64,000 nucleotides of DNA from JAGOQQ01 sp031973235. Its GTDB lineage: Bacteria; Patescibacteriota; Minisyncoccia; Phycocordibacterales; UBA9973. The translations under genes were made by a program, and so were the position numbers. Location: positions 24,389-88,388 of the forward strand of contig DALYDM010000001.1 of assembly GCA_031973235.1 (NCBI GenBank), in the 5' to 3' direction. Below the pieces are notes generated by a model. It saw nothing but the letters and a program-made list of their open reading frames with translations. It had not been told where the DNA came from and ran no database searches. Positions 41,898 to 51,063 of the stretch are shown piece by piece; position 1 is the stretch's first letter, and every line of letters begins with the position of its first letter.

Positions 41898-42533
41898 ATG
41901 ACACAAGAAAATGCCCACACAGAAAATCAGTTTGAAGTTGAGAAAAAACTTCAACTAACCATGATTCAGTCAGTAAAACTTATTGAAAGTTTCGATTTGA
42001 TTAAGCAAATCCAATTATCAGATACGTACTGGAAAGATAGCGGACTACATCTTCCACTGCGTGATCGGTGGCTTAGAAAAAGAGGAGATAACTGGGAACT
42101 GAAGAACCCAGTATCAAGTTTTGACGCAACCACAAGAACCACTGATAAGTATAATGAAATTACCGACACTGAAGATATCAAGCAAATCCTTGGTGTGATG
42201 GGTGTTTCAGGTGATTTTGAGCAAGATTTAAGAGAGTTTGAATATTCTCCTTGGTTTACAATTTCTTCTGTAAGAAACATCTGCAACTCGAAAAGATTTC
42301 CAGGTATTACAATTGTTCACGATGTAACAGATTTTGACTATGTTATCTGGGAAGTTGAAAAATGCGTAGAGAAGCAGGAAGATGTGTCTGCTGCTGAAGA
42401 TGAAATTATCAAATTTATTTCCAATAAAGGAATCACACTTCAGGGATATGTTCGCGGGAAGGTCCATGAGTACTTGTATCGATATAAAAACGAAGAATTT
42501 CAAGAACTTGCACGTGCAGGTATTATGAAATAA
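41898..42533 (+). CDS. CYTH-domain phosphatase, thiamine-triphosphatase-like
   Basis: 211 residues. FEVEKKLQLT is the ExExK start of the CYTH tunnel (EVEKK), DTYWKDSGLHLP and RDRWLRKRGDNWELKNP follow the ThTPase pattern (DtYYD...L....WLRkRe..WELK), and FPGITIVHDVTDFDYVIWEVE completes the barrel. Hydrolysis of an inorganic or organic triphosphate with a divalent metal is likely; exact substrate unknown. It has a strong promoter with an operator, so expression looks specifically controlled. Confidence 0.75.
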   Translation: MTQENAHTENQFEVEKKLQLTMIQSVKLIESFDLIKQIQLSDTYWKDSGLHLPLRDRWLRKRGDNWELKNPVSSFDATTRTTDKYNEITDTEDIKQILGVMGVSGDFEQDLREFEYSPWFTISSVRNICNSKRFPGITIVHDVTDFDYVIWEVEKCVEKQEDVSAAEDEIIKFISNKGITLQGYVRGKVHEYLYRYKNEEFQELARAGIMK

Positions 42534-42535
42534 GC

Positions 42536-42563
42536 AAAACGCCGGTACTGCCGGCGTTTTTTA
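42536..42563. terminator. Bidirectional terminator
   Basis: AAACGCCGG TACT/G CCGGCGTTT between converging genes, T run on the plus strand. Confidence 0.85.
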
Positions 42564-43013
42564 ATTTTCTCGAGGGGATTCACTCAAAATAATTTTTCTC
42601 TCCAATTTTTCATTTGAATCAAGCAGCTGACTTCTTAGGTAGTGAATTTCATTGTAATGATCAATATAACTTTGGTCGTTTTTTCTGTCTGAACGTTCTG
42701 CAAAAGCTAATTTTTCATCTAGATTGTCTCTGTTGTGTCCATATTGATTTATTAATTCTGATTCAATCTCTGAAATTCTTCTATTGTTGAGTTCTATATT
42801 TTGTCTGATTTTGATTTTATTAAATTCTGAAATTCCTTCCATTTGTCCTGCTTGGGCAGAATTCTTGTTGTCCTCATTTATAAGTGCAGCGTTAAATTTT
42901 GCATTTTCACGTTCAATTTCATTGTATGCAAAACCAGCATTAATATTATCTTTAAAAATTTTCTCTTCTTCATTTTCTGATGCTGGTTTTGGAATAAATT
43001 CAGGTGTTAACAT
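42561..43013 (-). CDS. Coiled-coil protein of unknown function
   Basis: 150 residues, highly charged, almost wholly helical (KIRQNIELNNRRISEIESELINQYG, YNEIHYLRSQLLDSNEKLERKI). No known domain. The start was set at ATG 43013 (MLTPEFIPKP), 7 nt after the kinase stop, because the longer frame would overlap the upstream gene. Probably cotranscribed with the kinase. Confidence 0.55.
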   Translation of the reverse strand: MLTPEFIPKPASENEEEKIFKDNINAGFAYNEIERENAKFNAALINEDNKNSAQAGQMEGISEFNKIKIRQNIELNNRRISEIESELINQYGHNRDNLDEKLAFAERSDRKNDQSYIDHYNEIHYLRSQLLDSNEKLERKIILSESPREN

Positions 43014-43020
43014 ATATGTA

Positions 43021-44037
43021 TTATGCGAGTTGCTTAATCTTATAATTTTCAGGCGCTTTTGAAAGAAATTCTTCAAGTTTTGCGCGAGGTAAAAGTCCTT
43101 TTTGTGCTCCTACGTATTGCACGACAGACATCGAATTGATCGGTGCCCAACGTAGGGCTTCCTCAAGTGATTTTCCAAGTGCAAGTGCAGATACTATTGT
43201 TGACGCATATGCGTCTCCTGCGCCTGTGCGCTCAAAAGGTGTATGTGGGTAGACAGGCATAAACCACGCATGTACTCCATCATGAGCATATGCGCCATTG
43301 ATACCATCAGTGAGTACTACTTTTTTTGGACCAAGTGCCATAAGTGCTTTCATGAGTTCAAGTGGTTCACGTGATTCAACTTTCAAAATTCTTTGCGCTT
43401 CTTCAACATTGCAGAAAAATATTTCTGTACATTCATAAACAGGCTTAAGTGCATCGACTCCAAGCTTCATTTGAAAAGTTCCTGGCTGAAATGCGAGTTT
43501 TGTTTCTGGGTGAGCTTTGACGAAGTCTGCAATCACTTTATGAAAATCTTTTGAGTTTTCTCCCATCGAGGTAAGATAAATCCATTTTGGTGCAACAAAG
43601 TTTTTTGGAAGAGAATAGGGAAATGGTGCATGTTTGACCAAAATTGTACGCTCAACATCATACCAAAGTACATAGTGATAGTTTGTTGGATAGTCATTGT
43701 TTGTTGACATGTAGTCGATTGAAACATTGTTCTTTGCAAGTTCATCTAGACATTCTTTACCGTTTTGATCATTTCCAACAGTAGAGAGAAGTGCTGAAGA
43801 AAGACCAAGACGAGACGCGCTCACGGCTGCATTTGCACAATTTCCAACTGCTTTGACTACCTCAACTGATTCGAAAGGAACTTTATCTCCAAATCGAACA
43901 CAAAGCTCGCAATCTTCTTGATTGATTTTGCAGTGAACATTTGCATCTTTGAGTTTGATAAATGCATCTGTGACAATATCACCGATGGCAACCATGTCAT
44001 ATTTTTTGTTTGAAGAAAATAAATTAAATAGACTCAT
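43021..44037 (-). CDS. PfkB family carbohydrate kinase
   Basis: 338 residues, ribokinase fold. N-terminal MVAIGDIVTDAFIKL, ANAAVSASRLGLSSALLSTVGND, and the second PfkB signature with catalytic Asp and anion hole, RTGAGDAYASTIVSAL. Unlike typical members it has a Cys-rich early stretch (CKINQEDCELC). Substrate may be fructose, ribose, adenosine or a sugar phosphate; the next gene (divergent) is aldolase, so a glycolytic role such as phosphofructokinase replacement is possible but unproven. Confidence 0.85.
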   Translation of the reverse strand: MSLFNLFSSNKKYDMVAIGDIVTDAFIKLKDANVHCKINQEDCELCVRFGDKVPFESVEVVKAVGNCANAAVSASRLGLSSALLSTVGNDQNGKECLDELAKNNVSIDYMSTNNDYPTNYHYVLWYDVERTILVKHAPFPYSLPKNFVAPKWIYLTSMGENSKDFHKVIADFVKAHPETKLAFQPGTFQMKLGVDALKPVYECTEIFFCNVEEAQRILKVESREPLELMKALMALGPKKVVLTDGINGAYAHDGVHAWFMPVYPHTPFERTGAGDAYASTIVSALALGKSLEEALRWAPINSMSVVQYVGAQKGLLPRAKLEEFLSKAPENYKIKQLA

Positions 44038-44123
44038 AGAAAGTGATTATCTTGACTAAGTGCTCGAAAAGTTTCGAGACGAAAAACTCACATGTTTTTC
44101 ACATTGATTGTACCATAGTTTGA

Positions 44124-44129
44124 TATACT
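44124..44129 (+). promoter_or_regulatory. -10 box of the aldolase transcript, leaderless
   Basis: TATACT ends 8 nt before the ATG at 44138. Confidence 0.5.
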
Positions 44130-44137
44130 AAAACTAT

Positions 44138-45007
44138 ATGAAAACATTGAGAGATTATATTTCAGATTTTGGTAAAGATGGACGAGCGATTGGGCATTTT
44201 AATATTTCTAGCCTTGATGCACTGTGGGGAATTTTTAATGCAGCACGGAGTTTTGACTTGCCTGTGATCATTGGCGTATCTGAAGGTGAAGAGGATTTTG
44301 TGGGAACTGAACAAGCAGTGGCATTGGTCAGAAGTCTAAGAGAAACATACAACTATCCTATTTTCTTGAACGCTGATCATCACTACAGTTTTGAGCGAGT
44401 TAAAAAGGCGATTGATGCAGGATTCGATGCGGTTATTGTTGACGCGGTCAAGCTTCCGTTGGATGAGAATATTGCACTTACAAAAAAGTGTGTAGAGTAT
44501 GCTCGTGAAGTTTCAAAAAATACTGGACGAGATATTTTGGTTGAAGCAGAACTTGGATTCATAGGTCAGTCGTCAAAAATTCTCGATGAAATTCCTGATG
44601 GTGTTAGTGAAGAGAGCATGACAACTCCAGAGGATGCAAAAGCTTTTGTAGAAGCAACAGGTGTAGATTTACTCGCGCCATCGGTTGGTAATGTTCACGG
44701 AATGGTTCGTGGTGGCAACCCAAGACTTCACCCAGAGAGGGTCAAAGCTATTCGCGATGCGTGTGGGGTACCTCTTGTGCTTCATGGTGGATCAGGAACA
44801 ATGAATGAAGATTTTGTTGAATGTATTAAAAATGGTATTGATATCGTGCACATTAATACTGAAATCCGTGTTGCGTACCGCGACGCAGTGAAGAAATCAT
44901 TTATAGAAAATCCGGATGAAGTTGCACCGTATAAATTTCTCAAACCTGGAATGCTTGCAGTGCAGAAGGTTGTTGAAGAAAGAATTAAATTATTTGCACG
45001 TAATTAA
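44138..45007 (+). CDS. fba: Class II fructose-bisphosphate aldolase family protein
   Basis: 289 residues, TIM barrel. GHFNISSLDALWGIFNAA, LNADHHYSFERVKKAID (metal His and catalytic Asp), VDLLAPSVGNVHGMVRGG and PLVLHGGSGT are the family motifs for zinc binding and phosphate grip. Likely cleaves FBP; a tagatose-bisphosphate or related substrate cannot be excluded. 19 nt before the FAD-oxidase gene. Confidence 0.88.
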   Translation: MKTLRDYISDFGKDGRAIGHFNISSLDALWGIFNAARSFDLPVIIGVSEGEEDFVGTEQAVALVRSLRETYNYPIFLNADHHYSFERVKKAIDAGFDAVIVDAVKLPLDENIALTKKCVEYAREVSKNTGRDILVEAELGFIGQSSKILDEIPDGVSEESMTTPEDAKAFVEATGVDLLAPSVGNVHGMVRGGNPRLHPERVKAIRDACGVPLVLHGGSGTMNEDFVECIKNGIDIVHINTEIRVAYRDAVKKSFIENPDEVAPYKFLKPGMLAVQKVVEERIKLFARN

Positions 45008-45026
45008 TTAATATAATTCCAATTTC

Positions 45027-46766
45027 ATGATTGATTTCAAAAAAGACCTTTCGTTTATAAAAGGTGAAGTGGATGTATCCTCGGCAACAAAAGATGCGTA
45101 TTCACATGACGCAAGTGTTTTTGAAATCCGACCACAAGTAGTAGTGTTCCCAAAAGACAAAGAAGATATCTCAAATCTCGTAAAATGGGTCAATGATCAC
45201 AAAAAAGAAGATCCAACTCTTTCAATCACAATGCGAGCAGCAGGTACATGTATGTCTGGTGGATCGATCAATGATTCAATCATTGTCGACACGACAAAGT
45301 TTATGAATCAGGTTGTATCAATTCGTAAATCTTTACCGTTCACTATTCTTCCGCATTTTTATGGTGCAAAAGAAGTGGTGTGTACAGGTGAGGCGATAGT
45401 ACAGCCTGGTGTGATGTATCGTGATTTTGAAAAACAAGCAGAACAAGCCGGTCTTCTTTTGCCATGTTATACCGCATCAAAATCCATCAATGCGCTCGGT
45501 GGAATGGTAGGAAATAATTCTGGTGGAGAGCTCACACTTCGATATGGAAAAATGGAAGATTATGTCACTGAGTTAAAAGTGATATTGAAAGATGGTCATG
45601 AATATACAGTGAGACCACTTACTCGTCGTGAACTTTATTCAAAGATTGCACAAGTTGATTTTGAAGGTCAGCTATATAAAACTATTTATAATTTGATTAA
45701 AGATAATGAGTCACTAATACGTGCTGCAAAACCAAGAGTTTCAAAAAATGCCGCAGGGTATAATCTTTGGAATGCACTTAAAATGGACGCACAAGGTGAG
45801 GATGTGTTTGATCTCTCTCAAATACTCATTGGTGCTCAAGGCACCCTCGGACTTGTAACAGAGATGAAGCTCGCGCTCGTCGAACCAAGAAAAGCTTCGT
45901 CGCTTGTTGTAATCATGATGAACTCACTCGACAATCTTGGTGAGCTGGTTCATGAAATCTCGAAGACACATCCAGAAAGTATTGAATCATATGATGACAA
46001 GACTTTTAAACTCGCGATGAAATTTTTTAAAGATTTCGTAAAGTCAAAAGGATTTTGGGGGACATTCAAATTTGCAACACAGTTTGTACCAGAATTTTTC
46101 ATGATGATTACAGGGGGAGTTCCAAAACTCATACTTCTTGTTGAATACTGGGCAGATTCAGAAATCAATGCGAAAAGGCGAAGTGCTGAATTACTTCCAC
46201 TCATAAATAAATTCGGCCATACAGTGCGAGTAACCGAAGATGAAACCGAGGCAAAAAAATATTGGGATATGCGTCGAGATAGTTTTGCACTTCTTCGCAA
46301 GCATGTACAAGGCAAACGTACTGCGCCATTTATTGATGATATTATTGTTCGCCCAGAATTTCTTCCTGAGTTTTTACCAAAGCTCAATGAATTGTTCAAA
46401 GAGTATCCAGAGCTTATTTATACGATTGCTGGACATGCTGGAAATGGAAATTTCCACATAATTCCACTAATGGATTTCAACAATCCAAAAACATCAGAAA
46501 TAATTTTGGATCTCTCAGAAAAAGTATACGATTTGGTAATTAAATACGAAGGTTCAATAGACGCAGAGCATAATGACGGGATTATCCGCACACCGTTTTT
46601 GACACAAATGTTTGGTGAGCAGGTGGTAGAACTTTTCAAGATTACAAAACAAACATTTGACCCACAAAATATTTTTAATCCAAAAAAGAAAGTCGGTGCG
46701 ACAAAAGAAGATATTAAGAAATATCTCATAAAGCCGGATCATCCGAGCCAAGTTCACTCAAGTTAG
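45027..46766 (+). CDS. FAD-linked oxidase (GlcD/D-lactate dehydrogenase-like)
   Basis: 579 residues. FAD-binding type 4 domain (about 30-255: TMRAAGTCMSGGSINDSIIVDTTK, and NNSGGELTLRYGKMEDYV) and FAD-oxidase C domain ending in HAGNGNFHIIPLMDF, EHNDGIIRTPFLTQMFG and FDPQNIFNPKKK. Oxidises D-lactate, glycolate or another 2-hydroxy acid; no GlcE/GlcF partners or Fe-S motif seen. With fba it may form a fermentation/redox unit: D-lactate is a plausible end product of this glycolysis. Confidence 0.82.
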   Translation: MIDFKKDLSFIKGEVDVSSATKDAYSHDASVFEIRPQVVVFPKDKEDISNLVKWVNDHKKEDPTLSITMRAAGTCMSGGSINDSIIVDTTKFMNQVVSIRKSLPFTILPHFYGAKEVVCTGEAIVQPGVMYRDFEKQAEQAGLLLPCYTASKSINALGGMVGNNSGGELTLRYGKMEDYVTELKVILKDGHEYTVRPLTRRELYSKIAQVDFEGQLYKTIYNLIKDNESLIRAAKPRVSKNAAGYNLWNALKMDAQGEDVFDLSQILIGAQGTLGLVTEMKLALVEPRKASSLVVIMMNSLDNLGELVHEISKTHPESIESYDDKTFKLAMKFFKDFVKSKGFWGTFKFATQFVPEFFMMITGGVPKLILLVEYWADSEINAKRRSAELLPLINKFGHTVRVTEDETEAKKYWDMRRDSFALLRKHVQGKRTAPFIDDIIVRPEFLPEFLPKLNELFKEYPELIYTIAGHAGNGNFHIIPLMDFNNPKTSEIILDLSEKVYDLVIKYEGSIDAEHNDGIIRTPFLTQMFGEQVVELFKITKQTFDPQNIFNPKKKVGATKEDIKKYLIKPDHPSQVHSS

Positions 46767-46816
46767 GCATTTTAACTGTAGGGATGTACTTAATCACGTA
46801 AGTGAAATATTGCTAC

Positions 46817-46844
46817 TTGACTTTTTTGCATTTATTGCTATAAT
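46817..46844 (+). promoter_or_regulatory. Strong promoter of the lipoprotein gene
   Basis: TTGACT (46817-46822), 16 nt, TATAAT (46839-46844). Confidence 0.65.
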
Positions 46845-46859
46845 ATTAAAAAATAGAAT

Positions 46860-47120
46860 ATGAGAAAACTGTGTTTAATATTGATTGTAGCGCTATTGGG
46901 GTCTTGCACTGAGAATAAACGCGCTAAATACTATGGAGGAAATGCAAAAATTAGTCTTCCAAAAGGAAAAAAATTAGTAAATATTACATGGAAAGATGAA
47001 CAGTTGTGGTACTTAACTCGAACAATGCTAAGCACTGAGCAACCTGATACACTCTACTTTCAAGTGGAAAGCAGCTTAGGTTTGGTTGAAGGGACTGTTA
47101 TTCTATATGAAAGTAAATAG
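46860..47120 (+). CDS. Small lipoprotein
   Basis: 86 residues. Signal peptide with lipobox LLGSC (Cys16), then a small beta-rich domain KYYGGNAKISLPKGKKLVNITWKDEQLWYLTRTM and a conserved-looking end SSLGLVEGTVILYESK. From memory, near-identical-style proteins are common in Bacteroidota and their phages; that would make it another acquired gene. Strong promoter of the orphan class. Function unknown. Confidence 0.65.
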   Translation: MRKLCLILIVALLGSCTENKRAKYYGGNAKISLPKGKKLVNITWKDEQLWYLTRTMLSTEQPDTLYFQVESSLGLVEGTVILYESK

Positions 47121-47130
47121 TTTGTGATTC

Positions 47131-47157
47131 AAAGAGGCTTTACAAAGCCTCTTTTTT
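47131..47157 (+). terminator. Terminator
   Basis: AAAGAGGCTTT / AAAGCCTCTTT with a small loop and T run. Confidence 0.8.
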
Positions 47158-47173
47158 GTATATAATGTTGTTT

Positions 47174-47815
47174 ATGTTTACACTAAATGCAGAAAAACGA
47201 GAGAAGAACGAATCTCTCCAAAATATTCGAAAAACAGGGAAGATTCCGGCGGTTTTTTATGGTAACAACAAACCTACGACTTCCATCTCTGTTCCAAGTA
47301 AAGAATTTATTAAAATATGGAATGAAGCAGGAGAATCTTCGACAATAAGTCTTAAAACTTCTGAAGGTGTGCTCGATGTTCTTATTCAAGAAATTCAAAA
47401 GGATCCAGTAACAGGAGTACCTGTACATGCAGACTTTATTGTAGTTGACATGAACAAAGAAATCGAAGTTTCAGTAGGACTGGAATTCACAGGTGAATCA
47501 CCTGCAGAAAAAGGTGGACGTGGTGTGCTTGTAAAAGCACTTCATGAAGTGCACGTAAAAGCGCTTCCAAAAGACCTTCCTCACACTATTGAAGTCGATT
47601 TGTCATCACTTGAAAATGTTGATGATCACATTACTCTCAAGGACATCAAACTTCCAAAAGGAGTTGTACTTGTAGGAGAAATGGATGAAGTTGTCGCATC
47701 TGTGACACACATCAAAGAAGAAAAAGAAGAAGAAACACCTGCAGTTGACCTCTCATCAATCGAAGTTGAAAAGAAAGGTAAACAAGAAGAAGAATCAGCA
47801 GAAGCAGCAGAGTAG
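47174..47815 (+). CDS. rplY: 50S ribosomal protein L25 (TL5/CTC type)
   Basis: 213 residues. L25 domain (RKTGKIPAVFYGNNKPTTSISVPSKEF, QKDPVTGVPVHADFIVVD) and the C-terminal CTC domain (VSVGLEFTGESPAEKGGRGVLVKALHEVHVKALPKDLP), with an acidic tail rich in Glu/Lys. Binds 5S rRNA. The start was set at ATG 47174, 7 nt after TATAAT; the upstream in-frame ATGs overlap the -10 box. Confidence 0.93.
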   Translation: MFTLNAEKREKNESLQNIRKTGKIPAVFYGNNKPTTSISVPSKEFIKIWNEAGESSTISLKTSEGVLDVLIQEIQKDPVTGVPVHADFIVVDMNKEIEVSVGLEFTGESPAEKGGRGVLVKALHEVHVKALPKDLPHTIEVDLSSLENVDDHITLKDIKLPKGVVLVGEMDEVVASVTHIKEEKEEETPAVDLSSIEVEKKGKQEEESAEAAE

Positions 47816-47897
47816 GCAACTACTCTGTTTTTCTTTTGGTGGAATATGTGGTCACAGATACTTTTGATTTGCGTTATATTTGATACAATACAAATAT

Positions 47898-49259
47898 ATG
47901 GCCATTTCAATTATGACCCGATTTAAGTATTTTATACTTCCGATAATTGTGCTCTCTTTCATTCTTCCAAGTGTGTTTCTTCATGCACAAGAAAGTCCTG
48001 AAGAAAGACGCTCGAGACTTGAAGCTGAACTTGCACAGTATGAAAAGGAAATTGCTGAGAAAGAAAAAATTCTCGCAGAACAAAAACAACAAACCGGCTC
48101 ACTTCAAAGAGACGTGAGTATTCTCACAAATCAAATTGAACAAGCAAAACTCAAAATAAAAGCGCGTACAATTTCAATAACCAAGATTAATTCAGAAATT
48201 GGCAAAAAGAATCAAAAGATTGAAACACTTGAAGAAAGAATGACTCGTCAAAAGGAGTCACTTGCGCAACTTATTCGTAAAACTGATGAAATAGATGATT
48301 CGAATGTTGTACATCTAATACTATCAAGTGAAGAAATTTCAGAATTTTATGGCGATGTGGATACGTTTGCGTCAATTAAGCAATCAGTCAAATCTTCTGT
48401 TGATGAAATCAAAACTGTAAAGACAGAAACTCTTGAAGAAAAGAAAGGATTAGAGAAAAAGCAAGATGAAGAACTTGATGCTAAAGCAGAGCTCGAATCC
48501 GCAAAAAAGAAAGTAGAAGTAAGTGAAGCAGAAAAGAAGAAACTTGTTTCAGTGAGTAAGGGTAAAGAAAAGGAGTACGAGCAAATATTGAAAGAGCGAC
48601 GAGCGAAAGCAGCTCAAATCCGTGCAGCGCTCTTCTCTGTGCGTGACTCTGCGGCGATTCCTTTCGGTAAGGCACTTGAGTATGCACTTGAAGCAGAGCA
48701 AAAAACTGGAGTGCGACCTGCATTTTTGCTTGCAATTTTGACTCAAGAGTCTAATCTCGGGCAAAATACTGGTTCATGTTATCTATCAGATCCAGTGACA
48801 GGTGCTGGAACTTCTGTGAGGTCTGGGAATGCTCTAGCTAAGGTAATGAAGCCAGATCGTGACGTGGCACACTTTCTTTCAATAACCAAAGCAGTAGGGC
48901 GCGATCCATACAAGACACTTATTTCTTGTCCGCAATCAATCGGCTGGGGAGGGGCTATGGGACCTGCTCAGTTCATCCCTTCAACATGGATGCTCTACAA
49001 CACTAGACTCAAGGCATCGCTTGGTACATCGGCACCAGACCCTTGGAATCCTGAACACGCCTTCATGGCATCTGCGACGTATCTAGCTGATCTTGGTGCG
49101 AATGCAAAAACATTTACTGCAGAGAGAACTGCAGCATGTCGATACTACTCTGGAAAGGCATGTACCGCACTGGCTCAAGCGATGACATACGGAAACTCAG
49201 TAATGGGTAAGGCAAAGAACATCCAAGAGAATCAAATTGACCCTCTTGAAGGCCTATAA
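47898..49259 (+). CDS. Secreted lytic transglycosylase-like protein with coiled-coil stalk
   Basis: 453 residues. Signal peptide (about 5-31, ending LHA-Q), a long charged coiled coil (about 35-230) as in PcsB/CwlO-like wall hydrolase regulators, then a lysozyme-like domain (about 260-450): LAILTQESNLG with the catalytic Glu, GGAMGPAQFIPSTWMLYN and DPWNPEHAFMASATYLADLG, the MltB/SLT pattern. C-terminal Cys residues may form disulfides. Likely cleaves peptidoglycan during growth or division, possibly recruited through its coiled coil. TACAAT ends 8 nt before the start chosen. Confidence 0.8.
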   Translation: MAISIMTRFKYFILPIIVLSFILPSVFLHAQESPEERRSRLEAELAQYEKEIAEKEKILAEQKQQTGSLQRDVSILTNQIEQAKLKIKARTISITKINSEIGKKNQKIETLEERMTRQKESLAQLIRKTDEIDDSNVVHLILSSEEISEFYGDVDTFASIKQSVKSSVDEIKTVKTETLEEKKGLEKKQDEELDAKAELESAKKKVEVSEAEKKKLVSVSKGKEKEYEQILKERRAKAAQIRAALFSVRDSAAIPFGKALEYALEAEQKTGVRPAFLLAILTQESNLGQNTGSCYLSDPVTGAGTSVRSGNALAKVMKPDRDVAHFLSITKAVGRDPYKTLISCPQSIGWGGAMGPAQFIPSTWMLYNTRLKASLGTSAPDPWNPEHAFMASATYLADLGANAKTFTAERTAACRYYSGKACTALAQAMTYGNSVMGKAKNIQENQIDPLEGL

Positions 49260-49329
49260 AATATAGAGAAATTAACGCAATTTTGTACTTGCATATAGGC
49301 TGAAAATGTAGTATTATAACCTCACAATT

Positions 49330-49548
49330 ATGAAAAAAGACATTCACCCAACTTATAATATTAAATCAGAAGCCGCATGTGCATGTGGTCAGAAATTTGC
49401 TGTTGGATCAACAAAAGATACTCTCTCTGTTGAAATCTGCAGTCAATGTCATCCGTTTTATACAGGAAACGACAAAGTACTTGATAATGCAGGACGTGTA
49501 GAACGATTCAAAAGATTGTCATCTTCAGCAAAAAAGACAAAGAAGTAA
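49330..49548 (+). CDS. rpmE: 50S ribosomal protein L31 (zinc-binding type)
   Basis: 72 residues. KKDIHPTYN start and the zinc set C18/C20 with C38-x2-H/C (CACGQKF, EICSQCHPFYTG). Placed 87 nt before prfA, a common bacterial linkage. Confidence 0.92.
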   Translation: MKKDIHPTYNIKSEAACACGQKFAVGSTKDTLSVEICSQCHPFYTGNDKVLDNAGRVERFKRLSSSAKKTKK

Positions 49549-49635
49549 ATTCAAGATCACTCTGTATGATTCTCTAAGAAATTTGGAGATAGTACAGGGT
49601 GATTTTTGTTTGGTATACTAGTGACACATAATCAT

Positions 49636-50607
49636 ATGATTGATATTCAAGAATTAAAAAAGAATCATAAGACATCATATCTCGCGGAAATGTACGAGCG
49701 ACTTTGTGCTTCTGAAGAAGAAACATTGAAAATGATTGAAATAGATCCTGCCATGAAGGAACTTGCTGAAGAAGAGCTTTCATCGACAAGAATACAAAAA
49801 GAAGCTATTGAAAAACAAATCAATGACATATTAAACGCAGAAAAAGAAGAAGAGGAGTTTCCAAATGAAGTGGTTCTTGAAGTTCGAGCTGGTGCAGGTG
49901 GCGATGAAGCGTCATTGTTTGCATGGCAACTTGCTGAAATGTACAGAATGTATTCAGAGCAAAAAGGATGGGTGTGTTCAACTATCCATGAATCACTTTC
50001 TGAAGTTGGAGGATACAAAGAAGTTGCAATCGAAATTCGAGGAAGAGATGTGTACAAGGAACTTCGTTTTGAAACAGGTGTGCACAGAGTTCAGCGAGTT
50101 CCAGCAACAGAAAAAAATGGAAGAATTCATACCTCAACTGCTTCAGTCGCAGTACTTCCAATAAGAAAAAAATCAAAAATTGAAATTAATCCTGCTGACT
50201 TGGAAATGGAGTATTCAAGGTCAGGTGGCGCTGGAGGTCAAAACGTGAATAAAGTTGAAACAGCAGTACGCTTGATTCACAAGCCAACAGGTATAGATGT
50301 TCGTTCAACATCAGAGAGAACACAGCTTAAAAATCGTGAGAAAGCGATGTCGATTTTGATTTCTAAGCTTGAACAGTTGAAAGAAGAGGAAGAAGCAAAA
50401 AAGTACTCAGGAGACAGAAAAGCACAGATTGGAACAGCGGACCGTTCGGAGAAAATTCGTACATATAACTTTCCGCAAGACCGTGTGACCGACCACAGAA
50501 TACGACAATCATGGTCAAATTTGCCGGGAATTCTCGCTGGGAATATAGGTAAAATCATAGAGAGAATTATGACGGGTGAAGTGGGCGATGAGGCAGACGA
50601 AGACTAG
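49636..50607 (+). CDS. prfA: Peptide chain release factor 1
   Basis: 323 residues. GGQ motif in RSGGAGGQNVNKVETAVRL and the RF1-type codon-reading motif PAT in RVPATEKNGRIHTS (RF2 would have SPF), so it reads UAA/UAG. UGA stops in the window imply that an RF2 exists elsewhere. Somewhat short at the N-terminus versus the ~360-residue family norm. The start is at MIDIQELKK; TATACT lies 16 nt upstream. Confidence 0.93.
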   Translation: MIDIQELKKNHKTSYLAEMYERLCASEEETLKMIEIDPAMKELAEEELSSTRIQKEAIEKQINDILNAEKEEEEFPNEVVLEVRAGAGGDEASLFAWQLAEMYRMYSEQKGWVCSTIHESLSEVGGYKEVAIEIRGRDVYKELRFETGVHRVQRVPATEKNGRIHTSTASVAVLPIRKKSKIEINPADLEMEYSRSGGAGGQNVNKVETAVRLIHKPTGIDVRSTSERTQLKNREKAMSILISKLEQLKEEEEAKKYSGDRKAQIGTADRSEKIRTYNFPQDRVTDHRIRQSWSNLPGILAGNIGKIIERIMTGEVGDEADED

Positions 50608-50639
50608 TGTTGCTAATTAGTAACAACTGTGCCATACTG

Positions 50640-50741
50640 TGCATGTAGTTACCAAACGTTCTCGTATCTCGCGTGTGTGTGGATACTGTGCGGTGTGGGA
50701 TTACACTTATAAGTTACGCCGTATAGGCATTCACACGAGTT
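50640..50741 (+). other. Structured ~100-nt leader of the RRM gene
   Basis: A -10-like CATACT (~50632) precedes a long leader in which CTCG-(CG)-TGTG (~50667) can pair with CACACGAG (~50730), closing a large stem-loop just before the ATG. Unusual in a window where leaders are mostly absent; compatible with autoregulation by the RNA-binding product. Confidence 0.45.
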
Positions 50742-51002
50742 ATGTCAACAAAGCTCTATGTAGGGGGATTCCCTTACTCAACAACAGAAGAAGACCTCAA
50801 GTCTCACTTCTCATCTATTGGATCAGTAGATTCAGTAGCTATTATCAAGGACAAGATGACAGGCCGATCAAAAGGTTTTGGATTCGTAGAAATGACTGAT
50901 GAAGCAGCAGCAAATGATGCTATCAATCAATTCAATGGTAAAGATTTCGGTGGACGAACACTTACAGTGAACGTTGCACGACCTCTCGAACCACGACGAT
51001 AG
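50742..51002 (+). CDS. RRM-type RNA-binding protein
   Basis: 86 residues, one RRM: RNP2 KLYVGGFPY and RNP1 SKGFGFVEM with the aromatic RNA-stacking residues, ending in RPLEPRR. Resembles the cold-inducible Rbp proteins of cyanobacteria and other bacteria. Likely an RNA chaperone. Its long structured leader is discussed separately. Confidence 0.93.
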   Translation: MSTKLYVGGFPYSTTEEDLKSHFSSIGSVDSVAIIKDKMTGRSKGFGFVEMTDEAAANDAINQFNGKDFGGRTLTVNVARPLEPRR

Positions 51003-51013
51003 TCCTCGTAGAG

Positions 51014-51038
51014 AAAGCCCGCGAAAGCGGGTTTTTTC
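51014..51038 (+). terminator. Terminator of the RRM gene
   Basis: AAAGCCCGC GAAA GCGGGTTTTTT: a GNRA-capped stem. Confidence 0.9.
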
Positions 51039-51063
51039 TATGGATTTTTTTATAATAATATGG

